NCBI GenBank assembly: GCA_902805635.1
Contig: CADCTC010000137.1
Span: 1 to 49,711, forward strand
DNA length: 49,711 nt
Origin: an uncultured Chloroflexota bacterium
GTDB taxonomy: Bacteria; Chloroflexota; UBA11872; UBA12225
Direction: 5' to 3'
The notes beneath the pieces are model-generated. The model was not told the origin of the DNA. It was given only the letters and a program-made list of their open reading frames with translations, and ran no database searches. The translations under genes and the position numbers were made by a program. Shown here in pieces: positions 7,661 through 16,431 of the stretch. How positions within the stretch are numbered: the stretch's first letter is position 1; each line of letters opens with the position of its first letter.

Positions 7661-9226
7661 TTAGCGGTTGTCGGCCTCGTGTGGCACCGCGTCGCACGTC
7701 TCGTGGAACCAGGTGAGTAGACGGTCCTTCAGCCGCGTCAGCTCATCCGCCAGCGCCGGGTCGTCGATCCGGTTGTGGCGCTCGTCGGGGTCGGCGCGCA
7801 GGTCGTACAGCTCGTCAGACCCGTACAGGCGGCGCACGTACTTGAAGTCGTGCGTGCGGCACATGACCGCCTTGGTGTGCTCCGGTCCCTCGCCCGCCTG
7901 CAGCCCGGAGCGCGGCCAGTACAACCCGCTGGGGTCTTGCGACGAGGTGCTCTCCAGCTCCATCGCCTGGCGCTCGCCGCGCAGGCGCCCGCCCTCGCAG
8001 AACACCGCGTCGCGGTGCGTGTCGGTTTCTCCCGCCAGCACGGGCAGCAGCGACCGCCCGAAGTGGGTGTGCCCCGGCGCGATTCCCGCCAGCGCTTCCA
8101 CCGTTGCCGGGAAGTCCACCAGCTCCACCAGCGCGTCGGAGATGCGCGGCTGCACCGGCACCCACGCCGGCGGCTTGACCACCAGCGGCGTGCGCGTCAG
8201 GCAGTCTTCGAACGTGTTCTGCGTCTTCTCCACCAGCCCGTAGTCTCCCGTGTAATCGCCATGGTCGGAGAAGAGGAACAGCGCGGTGTCATCGTACAGG
8301 CCCGCCTCGCGCAGCGCCGCCACCAGCAGGCCCACCTGGTGGTCTACCCGCGCGCACATGGCGTAGTAGGTCGCGCGCAGCTCCGTCCAGCGCTCCACCG
8401 ACCACGACTCCAGCCGCTGACGGTGGCGGATGCCCCGCTCGATGCTCGGCTTGGCCGCCGCTTCCTGCTCCGTTGGGGACGGGACGCGCGGCGGCACCAG
8501 TGCACGGTCGATCATGCTGTACCAGGGGTCCTCCACCGCATACGGCGGGTGCGGATACGTCAGCGGGAGGTAGATGCACAGCGGCTGGTCGCTGGGTCCC
8601 TCCCCCCGGCCGTAGGCGCGGATCAGGTCAATCGCGCCCTGCACGTTTGCCCAGTCGCGGTCGTAGTAGACCGACTCCCCTGCGGGCACGTCCAGGCGGC
8701 CAACGTGGAACGAGTAGTACGTGTCCGACTCGGGCGCGCCGCGCCACTGCTCCTGCCGGTCCATGGCGAACATCGGCTGCACCTGCCGGCCCGCGCCTGG
8801 TGGCGGCGCGTACTTCACGTCGCAGTACGCGGAGAACCCGTTCTGTGCCGGCACCAGGTCGTTCTTGCCGCCCCACCAGACGAAGTAGCCGTTGTCCTTG
8901 AGCGTCTTGAGCAGTACCGGCTCGTCGGGCCGCATCATGTGGTGCATGGTGCGGTGGCCACGCACGTGCGGGTACCAGCCGCTCATGAACGAGCAGCGGC
9001 TTGGCGTGCACACCGGGTTCTGCACGAACGCCGCCCGGAAGCTGACCGCGTCGGTGCGCACGCGCTCGTCAAGGTTAGGCGTGTACGCGGCGGGGTGGCC
9101 CATATGCCCCAGCACGTCACCGCGCCAGGAGTCGGGATTGACGATGACGATGTTGGGGCGCTTCAGTGAGCTGGGAGTTCCTGTCACGCAGCCATGGTAT
9201 CGCCCCGCCTGGTGATGTCCCCGCAT
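7661..9226 (-). CDS. Type I sulfatase, sulfatase 3
   Basis: 521 residues from ATG 9226; a GTG at 9187 would give about 508. The open frame to 9394 overlaps the divergent PHP gene and is unlikely. NIVIVNPDSWRGD gives the first metal site, with N-P-D in place of the usual T-D-D/Q. NPVC-TPSR is the formylglycine motif, FLFSDHGDYTGDYG the later metal site, and ELYDLRADPDERHNRIDDP the C-terminal family motif. It converges on sulfatase 2 with a 4-base gap, so the two transcripts must overlap at their 3' ends. Substrate unknown. Confidence 0.88.
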   Translation of the reverse strand: MRGHHQAGRYHGCVTGTPSSLKRPNIVIVNPDSWRGDVLGHMGHPAAYTPNLDERVRTDAVSFRAAFVQNPVCTPSRCSFMSGWYPHVRGHRTMHHMMRPDEPVLLKTLKDNGYFVWWGGKNDLVPAQNGFSAYCDVKYAPPPGAGRQVQPMFAMDRQEQWRGAPESDTYYSFHVGRLDVPAGESVYYDRDWANVQGAIDLIRAYGRGEGPSDQPLCIYLPLTYPHPPYAVEDPWYSMIDRALVPPRVPSPTEQEAAAKPSIERGIRHRQRLESWSVERWTELRATYYAMCARVDHQVGLLVAALREAGLYDDTALFLFSDHGDYTGDYGLVEKTQNTFEDCLTRTPLVVKPPAWVPVQPRISDALVELVDFPATVEALAGIAPGHTHFGRSLLPVLAGETDTHRDAVFCEGGRLRGERQAMELESTSSQDPSGLYWPRSGLQAGEGPEHTKAVMCRTHDFKYVRRLYGSDELYDLRADPDERHNRIDDPALADELTRLKDRLLTWFHETCDAVPHEADNR

Positions 9227-9384
9227 GAGGGTGTCTGTACCCCAGTGCGGTGACAGTACGTCCGGCGGTGCGGCCGGCCGATTGGTCACCGCTGCTAGCA
9301 TGTCCTCCGAGGCGAGCGGCGCCGGCGCTCGCCTGACGCTCGCCAGGCTGATGCGCCGGACTACCAGAGAGCGCTGGAGAAGCG

Positions 9385-11115
9385 ATGAAGGCATACGCGG
9401 TGCAGATGCACCTCCACGGCAGCATGAGCGAAGGCTCCGCCAGCTGCATGGCGCACGACCACATGGCCGCCGAGACCGGCCACGCCGATGTCATCTGGTG
9501 GACCGACCACGACTTCCGCGTCGCCAACTTTGGGAAGCTCCAGCGCTTCGCGTTCACCGGCCTGTCTGAAGAGATCGACCATCCCAACCGCGACCCCGAA
9601 GCCGTCGAGCGCCTGTCCAGGGTGGCCATCTCCTGGCGTCCCGTCGAGACCGACACCACGACGGGCGCTCTCGCCGAGGTCTCGACCGAGGCGCCATTTC
9701 GCGAAGGCAGCGGCTCGCTGCGCCTGGTGCTGCCACAGTCGTCATTGCCTGATGCAAACGGCAGCCCGGAGCAGCGCTGCACCTACGAGCTGCGTATGGG
9801 CGCGCATTACGAAACCTTTCCGCTTGCCACCCAGCCCGTGCTGCGACTCGCCACCCGCCCTGAGTCCACGCTCGGCGCGGATGCCCAGGTGCTCGTCCGT
9901 TTCGTGCTGAGCGAGCAGCCCCCCGATCTCAAACAGACCCGCATCACCTACGTGCTCGGCGGTTCCCCCGACGGCGACGTGACCCTGGTGCAGACCGAGC
10001 ACGGCCCCGGCGAAGCGCTCGTCACGATTCCGCACCGCGCCGGTGAGTGGAACGAGTACGTCTTCGACCTCGCCGCCGACGCTATGCAGCTCGGCTTGCG
10101 CGGCGGGCTGGACAACTCGCTGCACCGGCTCCAGATCGGACTCACCAGCCGCGGCCCCGCCGTGGCAGCCTCCTTCGGCCACCTGGAGGTCTCGGTCTCC
10201 CACCGCGGTCCACGGGTACTGGACCTCCACCGCCGGCTCCTGGTCGATCTGCCAACCCGCGTGCGCCACCACGTCGGGTTGGAGATCTCCTACTACGGCC
10301 GCCACATCACCGGGTTCGGCGCCAGCGTGCCCATCCCCGACTACGAGGCGCTGCTGCCCGGCGGCCTCACCAGCGACCAGGTGGTGGCCCACATCCACCG
10401 CCACGGCGGTCTGGCCTGCCTCGCCCACCCACCGCGCACCGACCCGGAGGGCACCGCCACGCTCCTCGCCGAGCGCCGGCTGTTCGGTGCAGACATGATG
10501 GAAGTGGCCCACGCCGCCGCCGGTCTGCCCGAGCGGCTGCGCCTGTGGGACGCGCTGGCGCGGCGGGGGCTGGTGGTCACGGGCACCGGCGTGAGCGATG
10601 CCCACTCCGCTAGGGCCGGTTGGCGCCCTGCCGGCGGCGGCCCGGTCTCGTGGGTCACGCGCATCTGGGCCGCGTCGGATGAAGAGGCGGACCTGCTCGA
10701 CGGCCTGCGCCGCGGCCACGCCTTCTTCGCCGATCCGTCCGAGTTCCGCGGTGACATCGACCTTGCCGGTCCTGGTGGCATCGAGATGGGTGATGCCGCG
10801 GTCATCTCGGGCACCGCGGCGGCGCCGGGGCTGGAAGCGCGCGTCTCCGGCCTCCGGGCCGGCGACCTCCTCACGTGGCTCTGCAACGGCGCCCTCGTCC
10901 GCGCCACCGCCGTGGCTGCCGGTGACTCGGGAGACACGCTGCTCGATCGCTGGCAGCCCACGGTGCCGGTGACTCAGCTGCTGGCCGTGCGCATCCAGGT
11001 CCACCGCCCTATCCGGGCCATGGTTGCCCACGAAGGCATCATCGCCTGCAGTAACCCGGTATACCTTTCCCCGACTGTGCCCGAGACAAGTCACCGCGTG
11101 CGGGTGCTGTCGTGA
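9385..11115 (+). CDS. PHP-domain metallohydrolase (CehA/McbA-like)
   Basis: 576 residues; GGAGA about 8 bases before the ATG supports this start. The PHP phosphoesterase-type metal site shows as HLHGSMSEGS (H9, H11) and WWTDHDFR (about residues 33-40). Later matches are GGLACLAHP (about 343-351) and TGTGVSDAHS (about 398-407), as in CehA/McbA hydrolases that cleave phosphate or carbamate-type esters. The middle (about 130-290) is a beta-rich insert resembling a carbohydrate-binding or jelly-roll domain. Its stop overlaps the pdxA-like start by 4 bases, so the two products probably act in one pathway on a phosphorylated or esterified sugar derivative; the substrate is inference. Confidence 0.8.
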   Translation: MKAYAVQMHLHGSMSEGSASCMAHDHMAAETGHADVIWWTDHDFRVANFGKLQRFAFTGLSEEIDHPNRDPEAVERLSRVAISWRPVETDTTTGALAEVSTEAPFREGSGSLRLVLPQSSLPDANGSPEQRCTYELRMGAHYETFPLATQPVLRLATRPESTLGADAQVLVRFVLSEQPPDLKQTRITYVLGGSPDGDVTLVQTEHGPGEALVTIPHRAGEWNEYVFDLAADAMQLGLRGGLDNSLHRLQIGLTSRGPAVAASFGHLEVSVSHRGPRVLDLHRRLLVDLPTRVRHHVGLEISYYGRHITGFGASVPIPDYEALLPGGLTSDQVVAHIHRHGGLACLAHPPRTDPEGTATLLAERRLFGADMMEVAHAAAGLPERLRLWDALARRGLVVTGTGVSDAHSARAGWRPAGGGPVSWVTRIWAASDEEADLLDGLRRGHAFFADPSEFRGDIDLAGPGGIEMGDAAVISGTAAAPGLEARVSGLRAGDLLTWLCNGALVRATAVAAGDSGDTLLDRWQPTVPVTQLLAVRIQVHRPIRAMVAHEGIIACSNPVYLSPTVPETSHRVRVLS

Positions 11116-12152
11116 GCGCCGCCTCTTCCGACGTGCCGCGGATCGGCCTCGTTCTTGGTGATCCCAGCGGCATCGGCCCTGAAGTCTGCGCGAAGCTGCT
11201 CGCGTCAGGCGCCTGGCGCTCGCACGTTCGCTTGCACGTCGTGGGTGATCCGCGCGTGCTGGCCCAGGCGGCCCAGCAGACCGGTGTGGCTCTGCCGGAC
11301 GATGTGCCGGTGGACGGTGCTGTGCCCTTTGACCCATCCAGCATCCGCCAGGGCGTCGCCTCCGCCGCGGCCGGCCGCGTGGCCGGCGAGTGGCTCAAGC
11401 GCGCCGTCAAGCTCGCTGTGGCTGGCGAGCTCGAGGGCGTTTGCTACGCCCCGCTCAACAAGAGCGCGTTGAACCTGGGCGGCTGGCACTACCCGGACGA
11501 TCTGAACCTTTTCGCCGCCATCACAGCTTATGCCGGCCCCCAGGGCACGATCGGCGAGCTCAACGTGCAGCCCCATCCGCACGGAGACCTGTGGACCTCC
11601 CGCGTCACGTCCCATGTGCCGCTCAAGGACGTGGCGCGCCACGTCACCCAGGAAGCAGTGCAGGACGCCATCCACCTCATCCACAGCGCCGTGCGCCGCA
11701 GCGGCGTCGCCCAACCACGCATCGCTATCGCCGCGCTGAACCCCCATGCCGGCGACGGCGGCCTGTGCGGCGACGAGGAAGCCACGGTGATCGCACCGGC
11801 CATCGAGCGCGCCCGCGCCACTGGCGTGACCTGCGACGGCCCATTCGCCGCCGACACCATCTTCCTGCGCGCTAGGCGGCCCGACGGCGTCCAAAACTAC
11901 GAGGCGGTCGTCTCCATGTACCACGACCAGGGGCAGATCGCCACCAAGCTGCTCGGCTTCAGCCGCGGCGTCACTGCCCTGGCTGGCCTGCCCGTCGTGC
12001 TCACCACCCCCGCCCACGGCACCGCGCACGACATCGCCGGAAAGGGCCTCGCTGATCCCGGCGCCCTCGAGCAGGCCGTCCGCCTCGCCGCACGGCTAGC
12101 CCGCCAGACCATTGTCCCGTCAGAACCGGTTTCGGACGCGGCAGTTCTTTGA
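11112..12152 (+). CDS. pdxA: PdxA-family 4-phospho-hydroxyacid dehydrogenase
   Basis: 346 residues from a GTG within the end of the previous gene (4-base overlap). All PdxA landmarks are present: GDPSGIGPE (16-24), APLNKSAL (about 112-119), the LNPHAGDGGLCG loop (about 210-220), GPFAADTIF, MYHDQGQIATKLL and TTPAHGTAHDIAGKGLADP near the C-terminus. PdxA oxidises 4-phosphohydroxy-L-threonine with NAD+ in vitamin B6 synthesis; close paralogues oxidise 4-phospho-D-erythronate or threonate in sugar-acid catabolism. Coupling to a PHP hydrolase among sugar-acid genes makes the catabolic role more likely than B6 synthesis; this is inference. Confidence 0.9.
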   Translation: MSAASSDVPRIGLVLGDPSGIGPEVCAKLLASGAWRSHVRLHVVGDPRVLAQAAQQTGVALPDDVPVDGAVPFDPSSIRQGVASAAAGRVAGEWLKRAVKLAVAGELEGVCYAPLNKSALNLGGWHYPDDLNLFAAITAYAGPQGTIGELNVQPHPHGDLWTSRVTSHVPLKDVARHVTQEAVQDAIHLIHSAVRRSGVAQPRIAIAALNPHAGDGGLCGDEEATVIAPAIERARATGVTCDGPFAADTIFLRARRPDGVQNYEAVVSMYHDQGQIATKLLGFSRGVTALAGLPVVLTTPAHGTAHDIAGKGLADPGALEQAVRLAARLARQTIVPSEPVSDAAVL

Positions 12153-12168
12153 GACCTACCGGGACCCT

Positions 12169-12199
12169 GCAATTGTCTCATCACTGGTGACACAATTGC
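12169..12199. terminator. Stem-loop between convergent genes
   Basis: GCAATTGT (12169-12176) pairs with ACAATTGC (12192-12199), and an inner TCA/TGA pair extends the helix past a C-C mismatch. It lies 16 bases after the pdxA stop and before the convergent NRDE gene end, so it probably ends transcription in both directions. There is no long T run. Confidence 0.5.
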
Positions 12200-12266
12200 C
12201 CTGGACTCACAACCTGATCATCCTTCAGGCGCTAAATGCGCCGACGCACGACATGGACAAGGCAAC

Positions 12267-13010
12267 CTAGCCAACTGACGAGCACGGCACAGGCAGCGCC
12301 ACCTCGGCGTACTCCGTGACGCACGGTGGCCCCTCCGCGTACAACAGCCGGCTGTTCGCCAGGTCATCGCCAAGGAACAAAACAGCCGAGGACCGCGTTC
12401 CACGGTCCTCCCCGTGCCGGCAGCGCGCCCGCGGCCCTTCATGTGTCGCGAGCCGTGTACGGAGCGTGGAGGTCACCTCGTCAGCCTCCATCCCTTCCGT
12501 GCCATCCGGCAAGCTCGGCGCGTCCTCCGCATCCAACCCGGTGTTCGTCAGCGAGTGCGGTCCCGCTGCCAGCCGGTGCACCATGAACCGCCCCTCGGCA
12601 TCCGGCGCGACGTACGCTGCCTGGTCCCCTTGCGCCAGGAAGAGATGGCATGGCGCGTAGGCCAGCGCGTCTCGCTGTCCCAGTCCCTCTACCGCACTCT
12701 CCAGCCCGCCGGTGCGCAGCGACGACGCCACCAGCTCCCCACGCGAGCGCTCGTGCCGGAACGGGAACGGCTGCAGTTCTAGCTTCCCATTCGTCAGCGC
12801 CACGAACAGTCCCGTCTCCGCCACGCCGAACCAGGTGCCGCCTGCCACCAAGTCCACCGGCGCCATGAAACCCACGCCACCGTCCTCAGCCGGCCACCAG
12901 CGCGGCGGCGCAGCCGGGCGCGCATACGCCTCGTCTCGGTTCAGCCCTAGCGCCGCTCGGAAGAGGCCCGGACCAGGATGGTCCCATGGCAGATACAGCA
13001 GCGTGCACAC
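12267..13010 (-). CDS. NRDE-family (TANGO2-like) protein
   Basis: 247 residues from a GTG start. MCTLLYLPWD places Cys2 at the exposed N-terminus, as in Ntn-hydrolase-like proteins, and LGLNRDEAYARP carries the NRDE tetrad at residues 24-27 that names the family. GGTWFGVAETGLFVALTNG (about 57-75) is the next conserved block. The 67 bases after the stop hold nothing recognised. The biochemical role of bacterial NRDE proteins is not settled; human TANGO2 is linked to Golgi and metabolic functions. Nothing in the neighbourhood narrows it. Confidence 0.88.
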   Translation of the reverse strand: MCTLLYLPWDHPGPGLFRAALGLNRDEAYARPAAPPRWWPAEDGGVGFMAPVDLVAGGTWFGVAETGLFVALTNGKLELQPFPFRHERSRGELVASSLRTGGLESAVEGLGQRDALAYAPCHLFLAQGDQAAYVAPDAEGRFMVHRLAAGPHSLTNTGLDAEDAPSLPDGTEGMEADEVTSTLRTRLATHEGPRARCRHGEDRGTRSSAVLFLGDDLANSRLLYAEGPPCVTEYAEVALPVPCSSVG

Positions 13011-13150
13011 ATCTCAATTCTGCCGGTCGCGTCACCCGCGCGTTCGTCATCATGACGACGCGCTCAAGGCGAAGTATGCGGAGCATAAAGCGCGCAAGAA
13101 GGAACGGGCGCAGCAGAGTTGAACAGCGTCAGGTTGACTCCGGCGGCGGG
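13011..13150. other. Short gap with no convincing gene
   Basis: On the plus strand a frame ending at 13122 finishes in a lysine/alanine-rich helix (DDALKAKYAEHKARKKERAQQ) that reads like a genuine protein tail. Its only in-frame start (GTG near 13003) overlaps the NRDE start codon and gives about 40 residues. It could be a remnant of a decayed gene or chance. Confidence 0.25.
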
Positions 13151-14299
13151 CTACTCGGTCACCCGCCGTTCCAGCCGGCTGTCCTCTAGCAGCTCACGCT
13201 TCAGAGTGACGCCCAGACCGGGCCCCGTTGGAAGCGCCAGTCTCGCCTCGCCGTTCTCCCGCACCAGTTCCGGCAGTCCGTCCACTAGCTGTGGGAAGAC
13301 GTGGCGGTAGTTCGAGCGGATAGTCTCCAGCAGGTACAGGCTGGGTACGTTGGCCGCCACGTGTGCCGACGCGACGTGGTGCACCGGGCCGCCCTCGTTG
13401 TGCGGCTTGATGGGCCGGCGGTAGGCTTCAGCCATGGTGGCCATCCGCTTGAGCTCGCCGATGCCGCCAGTCCACGTGAGGTCGGGGTTCACAATGGTGG
13501 CGCCGCCCATCTCCAGCAGCGCCCGTAGCCCGAACCGCGTGTAAATGCGCTCGCCGCTCACCACCGGCGCCTGGCAGGCGGCGGCGAACTCTGCCTGCGC
13601 CTTGATGCTCTCGGGTGAGAGCGCCTCTTCCACCCACTGCACGTTGTACCGCTCCAGCCCGCGCGCGATCTGCAGCGCGACCGGCAGGTTCCAGCGCCCG
13701 TGCATCTCGATGCCGATGCCCATGCGGTCGCCCACCCGGTCGCGGATGGCGCGCACCGGCTTCAGCCCCTCATTCATGTCTGCGACGGACAGGTACTGCC
13801 CGTGCGACTTGGGAGCGAATGGGTCGAACGGCCAGATCTTCATGCACCGGATGCCCTCCTCCAGCAGCTCCTCCGCCAGACCACCCGCGTCTTCGTGGAA
13901 GCGCTGGTAGTCAGGAATGGGCCCCTGGCCGATGCAGGTGTTGTAGATGGGAATACTGTCCCGGCTCGCGCCTCCAAGTAGCTGGTACACCGGCACCCCG
14001 CACGCTTTACCCAGGATGTCCCACAGCGCCTCGTCCACCGCCGCCAGCGCGCGCAGCTCACTCCCCGCCGGACTGAAGACGCGCATGCGGTCGTAGATCG
14101 TCGTCCAGAGGTGGTCGATCCGCCCGGCGTCCTGCCCCAGCAGCGCCCACCTCGCGTAGTCGTGCACCACCTCCGCCGCCGCCTTGGCGTAGTGCCCCAC
14201 CTCGCCCAACCCCACCAGGCCCGCATCTGTGTGGATCTGCACCCACACAAAGCGCGCCCACTGCGGGTGCCACAGCGTCTCTACTCGCGTGATTTTCAT
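13151..14299 (-). CDS. Enolase-superfamily (mandelate racemase/MLE) sugar-acid dehydratase 1
   Basis: 382 residues. N-terminal capping domain (1-125) and TIM barrel (about 126-370). The metal ligands are E198 (GIEMHGRW, with H200), E224 or E225 (WVEEAL) and E250 (SGERIYTR); H300 (IKPHNEGGP) is the likely acid/base partner and K154 (CMKIWPFDP) sits on the opposite strand. This pattern fits the mannonate/galactonate/gluconate dehydratase subgroup, which removes water from an aldonate or uronate derivative to give a 2-keto-3-deoxy acid. The exact substrate cannot be read from sequence. A -10 element sits almost at the ATG. Confidence 0.88.
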   Translation of the reverse strand: MKITRVETLWHPQWARFVWVQIHTDAGLVGLGEVGHYAKAAAEVVHDYARWALLGQDAGRIDHLWTTIYDRMRVFSPAGSELRALAAVDEALWDILGKACGVPVYQLLGGASRDSIPIYNTCIGQGPIPDYQRFHEDAGGLAEELLEEGIRCMKIWPFDPFAPKSHGQYLSVADMNEGLKPVRAIRDRVGDRMGIGIEMHGRWNLPVALQIARGLERYNVQWVEEALSPESIKAQAEFAAACQAPVVSGERIYTRFGLRALLEMGGATIVNPDLTWTGGIGELKRMATMAEAYRRPIKPHNEGGPVHHVASAHVAANVPSLYLLETIRSNYRHVFPQLVDGLPELVRENGEARLALPTGPGLGVTLKRELLEDSRLERRVTE

Positions 14300-14311
14300 C
14301 TGGTGGCCGGC

Positions 14312-14317
14312 ACTGTA
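14312..14317 (-). promoter_or_regulatory. -10 element giving a near-leaderless transcript for dehydratase 1
   Basis: TACAGT on the minus strand (14317-14312) ends 12 nt before the ATG (14299). Transcription would start only about 5 nt before the start codon. No Shine-Dalgarno is present, as expected for such an arrangement. Confidence 0.4.
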
Positions 14318-14408
14318 CCAGGGTTAGGCGCTCAGTGATCCCACAACCTGGAAGATCACAGAGGGCGCGGGGAAGCCACCAGACCCGCGCCGCGGGCGCC
14401 CGCGCTCC

Positions 14409-14414
14409 TATACT
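14409..14414 (+). promoter_or_regulatory. -10 element directly before the comB GTG (leaderless)
   Basis: TATACT at 14409-14414 stands six bases before the GTG at 14421, so the first transcribed base would be at or next to the start codon. No -35-like TTGACA is visible 17 bp upstream. Confidence 0.4.
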
Positions 14415-14420
14415 CCCGCC

Positions 14421-15173
14421 GTGCCACGCCGCCTCTCGGTCGCCCTCGTCAGATCGCTCGTCCACGCACAGTCGAATGACGTCTGCATCGCCGTCGACGT
14501 GCTGCGCGCCACCACTACGCTCGCGGTCCTGTTCGGCCAGGGCTGCCGCGGCGTCTGGCTCGCGCCCGACGTGGACTCCGCCCTCCGGATCGGCCGCGAT
14601 AGCGGCCGCCTGATCTGCGGTGAAGCGGGAGGTCTTCCGCCGCCCGGCTTTGACCACGGCAACTCGCCGGTGGAGTTCTCGCGCCTTGATCTGACTGCAC
14701 GCGAGGTCGTCTTCGCCACTTCCAACGGCACCGGCACCCTGCGCGCCTGCGCCGCCGGGCGCCATGCCTACGCTGGGGCTTTCGTCAACCTCACCGCGAC
14801 CGTCCAGGCAGCCCTGCGCTCGCTCGACGCCCTCGGCGACGCCGCCGGCCGCCTCCTGATCGCCTGCGCCGGCACACACGATCGTTTCAGCACCTAGGAC
14901 GCCACCTGCGCGGGCCTAATGATTAGCCAGGCATTGCGTGACAGCCCCAACGCCGAGCTCGATGACCCTGCCGAGGCGGCCCGACGTCTCTACCAGTCGT
15001 TCGGCAACCCCGTCGAGGCAGTGCAGGCCGCCGGCAACGCGCGCCGCCTGCGGGAGCTCGGTCTCGGCGATGACGTCCTCTTCTGCGCCCAATTGGATGT
15101 GACCACCGTCGTGCCGGAGGTCGCTCGCGCAAGCCAAGCACCACCGTGGCCGCTCCACGTCACCCGCGCCTAG
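14421..15173 (+). pseudogene. comB: 2-phosphosulfolactate phosphatase (ComB), interrupted by an in-frame amber codon
   Basis: ComB-family phosphatases hydrolyse 2-phosphosulfolactate, a step of coenzyme M and sulfolactate synthesis, although the family is wider than that pathway. The first part (14421-14897, 158 residues) has VAVDVLRATTT (about 22-32), GEAGGLPPPGFDHGNSP and EVVFATSNGTGTL, then CAGTHDRFST. A TAG at 14895-14897 follows, and the same frame continues without a break: DATCAGLMISQ, then the family C-terminus with RRLRELGLGDDVLFCAQLD, to the true stop at 15173. One change (GAG to TAG, Glu at that place in relatives) explains it. Whole length about 250 residues, normal for ComB. Pseudogene, readthrough or sequence error cannot be told apart here. 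Confidence 0.85.
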
Positions 15174-15287
15174 CATATTGTCAAGCGTCTAACCGCCCAA
15201 TGCGCCGGGCCTCAGCGCCGAATGCTCTCAGCTGCGCGACCCGATCAACTGTGAAGTAGTTGATAGACACGTTCCACCCTGCGGAGT

Positions 15288-15311
15288 AGCCTGCCTCTTA
15301 TCTGGCAGGCT
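15288..15311 (+). promoter_or_regulatory. Stem-loop in the leader of the response-regulator gene
   Basis: AGCCTGCC (15288-15295) and GGCAGGCT (15304-15311) form a perfect 8-bp stem with an 8-nt loop. It ends just before GGGGAG (15312-15317) and the GTG start at 15327, so it could act on translation. Further up, ATCAACT/AGTTGAT (15244-15264) is a second inverted repeat with 7-bp arms. Confidence 0.4.
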
Positions 15312-15326
15312 GGGGAGCCGTCCGAC

Positions 15327-16426
15327 GTGGACCAGGGATCCGTTCATAGCGCGCGCATTTTGATCATCGACGATCAGCTGACTAACGTCCGTCTGCTGGA
15401 GATGATTCTGCGCACCGCCGGGTTCACCGCGGTGCACGGCAGCACCGACCCGGAACAGGCGGGGCTTCTCTTTGTAGAGTACGCGCCGGATCTTGTCCTG
15501 CTCGACCTGCACATGCCGCGCGTCGATGGCTTCATGGTGCTGGAGCAGATCAAGCACCTGATAACGCCCGGCGATTTCCTGCCTGTCGTGATCCTCTCCG
15601 GCGACGCTACCCGTGAGGCCAAGCAGCGCGCCCTCGCCGGAGGCGCCAAAGACTTCCTGACTAAGCCCTTCGATGCCACCGAGGTCCTGCTGCGCATCCG
15701 CAATCTCCTCGACACGCGCTCGCTCCACCTCCGCCTGAGGGAGCACAACCGGCTGCTGGAGGACAAGGTGCTCGAGCGCACGCGCGACCTCGAGCAGGCC
15801 CAGCGCGAGATCATCGAGCGGCTGGCGCTCGCCGCCGAATACCGCGACGACGATACCGGCCAGCACACCTACCGGGTTGGCCATAGCACCGCCTTGCTGG
15901 CGAATGCCCTGGGATTAGGCGCGGCGCGTGCCGAGCTGCTGCGCCAGGCAGCCCCCTCCATGACGTCGGCAAGATCGGCGTCTCAGACCTGATTCTGCAC
16001 AAGCCGGGCTGGCTCACTCCCGAAGAGTTCGAGACCATGAAGCGCCACACCACCATGGGCGCGCGCATCGTGGACGGCAGCCGGTCGCCCCTGCTGCAGC
16101 TGGCCCAGGACATCGCCATCTCCCACCACGAGCGCTGGGACGGCGGCGGCTACCCCCACGGTGCTGCCGGGGAAGACATCCCCCTGATTGGCCGCATCGT
16201 CGCCGTCGCGGATGTCTTCGACGCGCTGACCAATGTCCGGCCGTACAAGGAAGCCTGGCCGGTAGACCGCGCCATCGCTGAGATCGAGCGCCAGAGCGGA
16301 CTGCAGTTCGATCCGCACGTGGTTGCCGCCTTCTCTTCCCTGGTCAAGAACCAGCATTCCGAAATCGTGCAGACGGCGCCCGTCGCCCAACCCGTCGTCG
16401 TCCCCGCCGTCGCTGCACGCGGCTGA
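15327..16426 (+). pseudogene. Response regulator with HD-GYP output domain, frameshifted
   Basis: A receiver domain (D15/D16 acidic pocket, phosphoacceptor D60 in [14 protein letters not shown] lysine) is joined by a coiled coil to an HD-GYP domain, which normally breaks down cyclic di-GMP. The first frame runs off at a TGA at 15990. Reading resumes in the next frame from the short C run 15952-15956: one extra C there would restore [20 protein letters not shown], containing the catalytic HD. The remainder ([18 protein letters not shown], to 16426) is intact. The GTG start has GGGGAG upstream. A lost base, slippage at the C run or sequencing error are all possible. Confidence 0.88.
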
Positions 16427-16431
16427 GGCCG

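Noticed and set aside
9742..11337. 531-codon minus-strand frame under the PHP gene
   Set aside because: No recognisable domain, very rich in Arg, Gly and Ala, and overlaps two coding genes with coupled starts.
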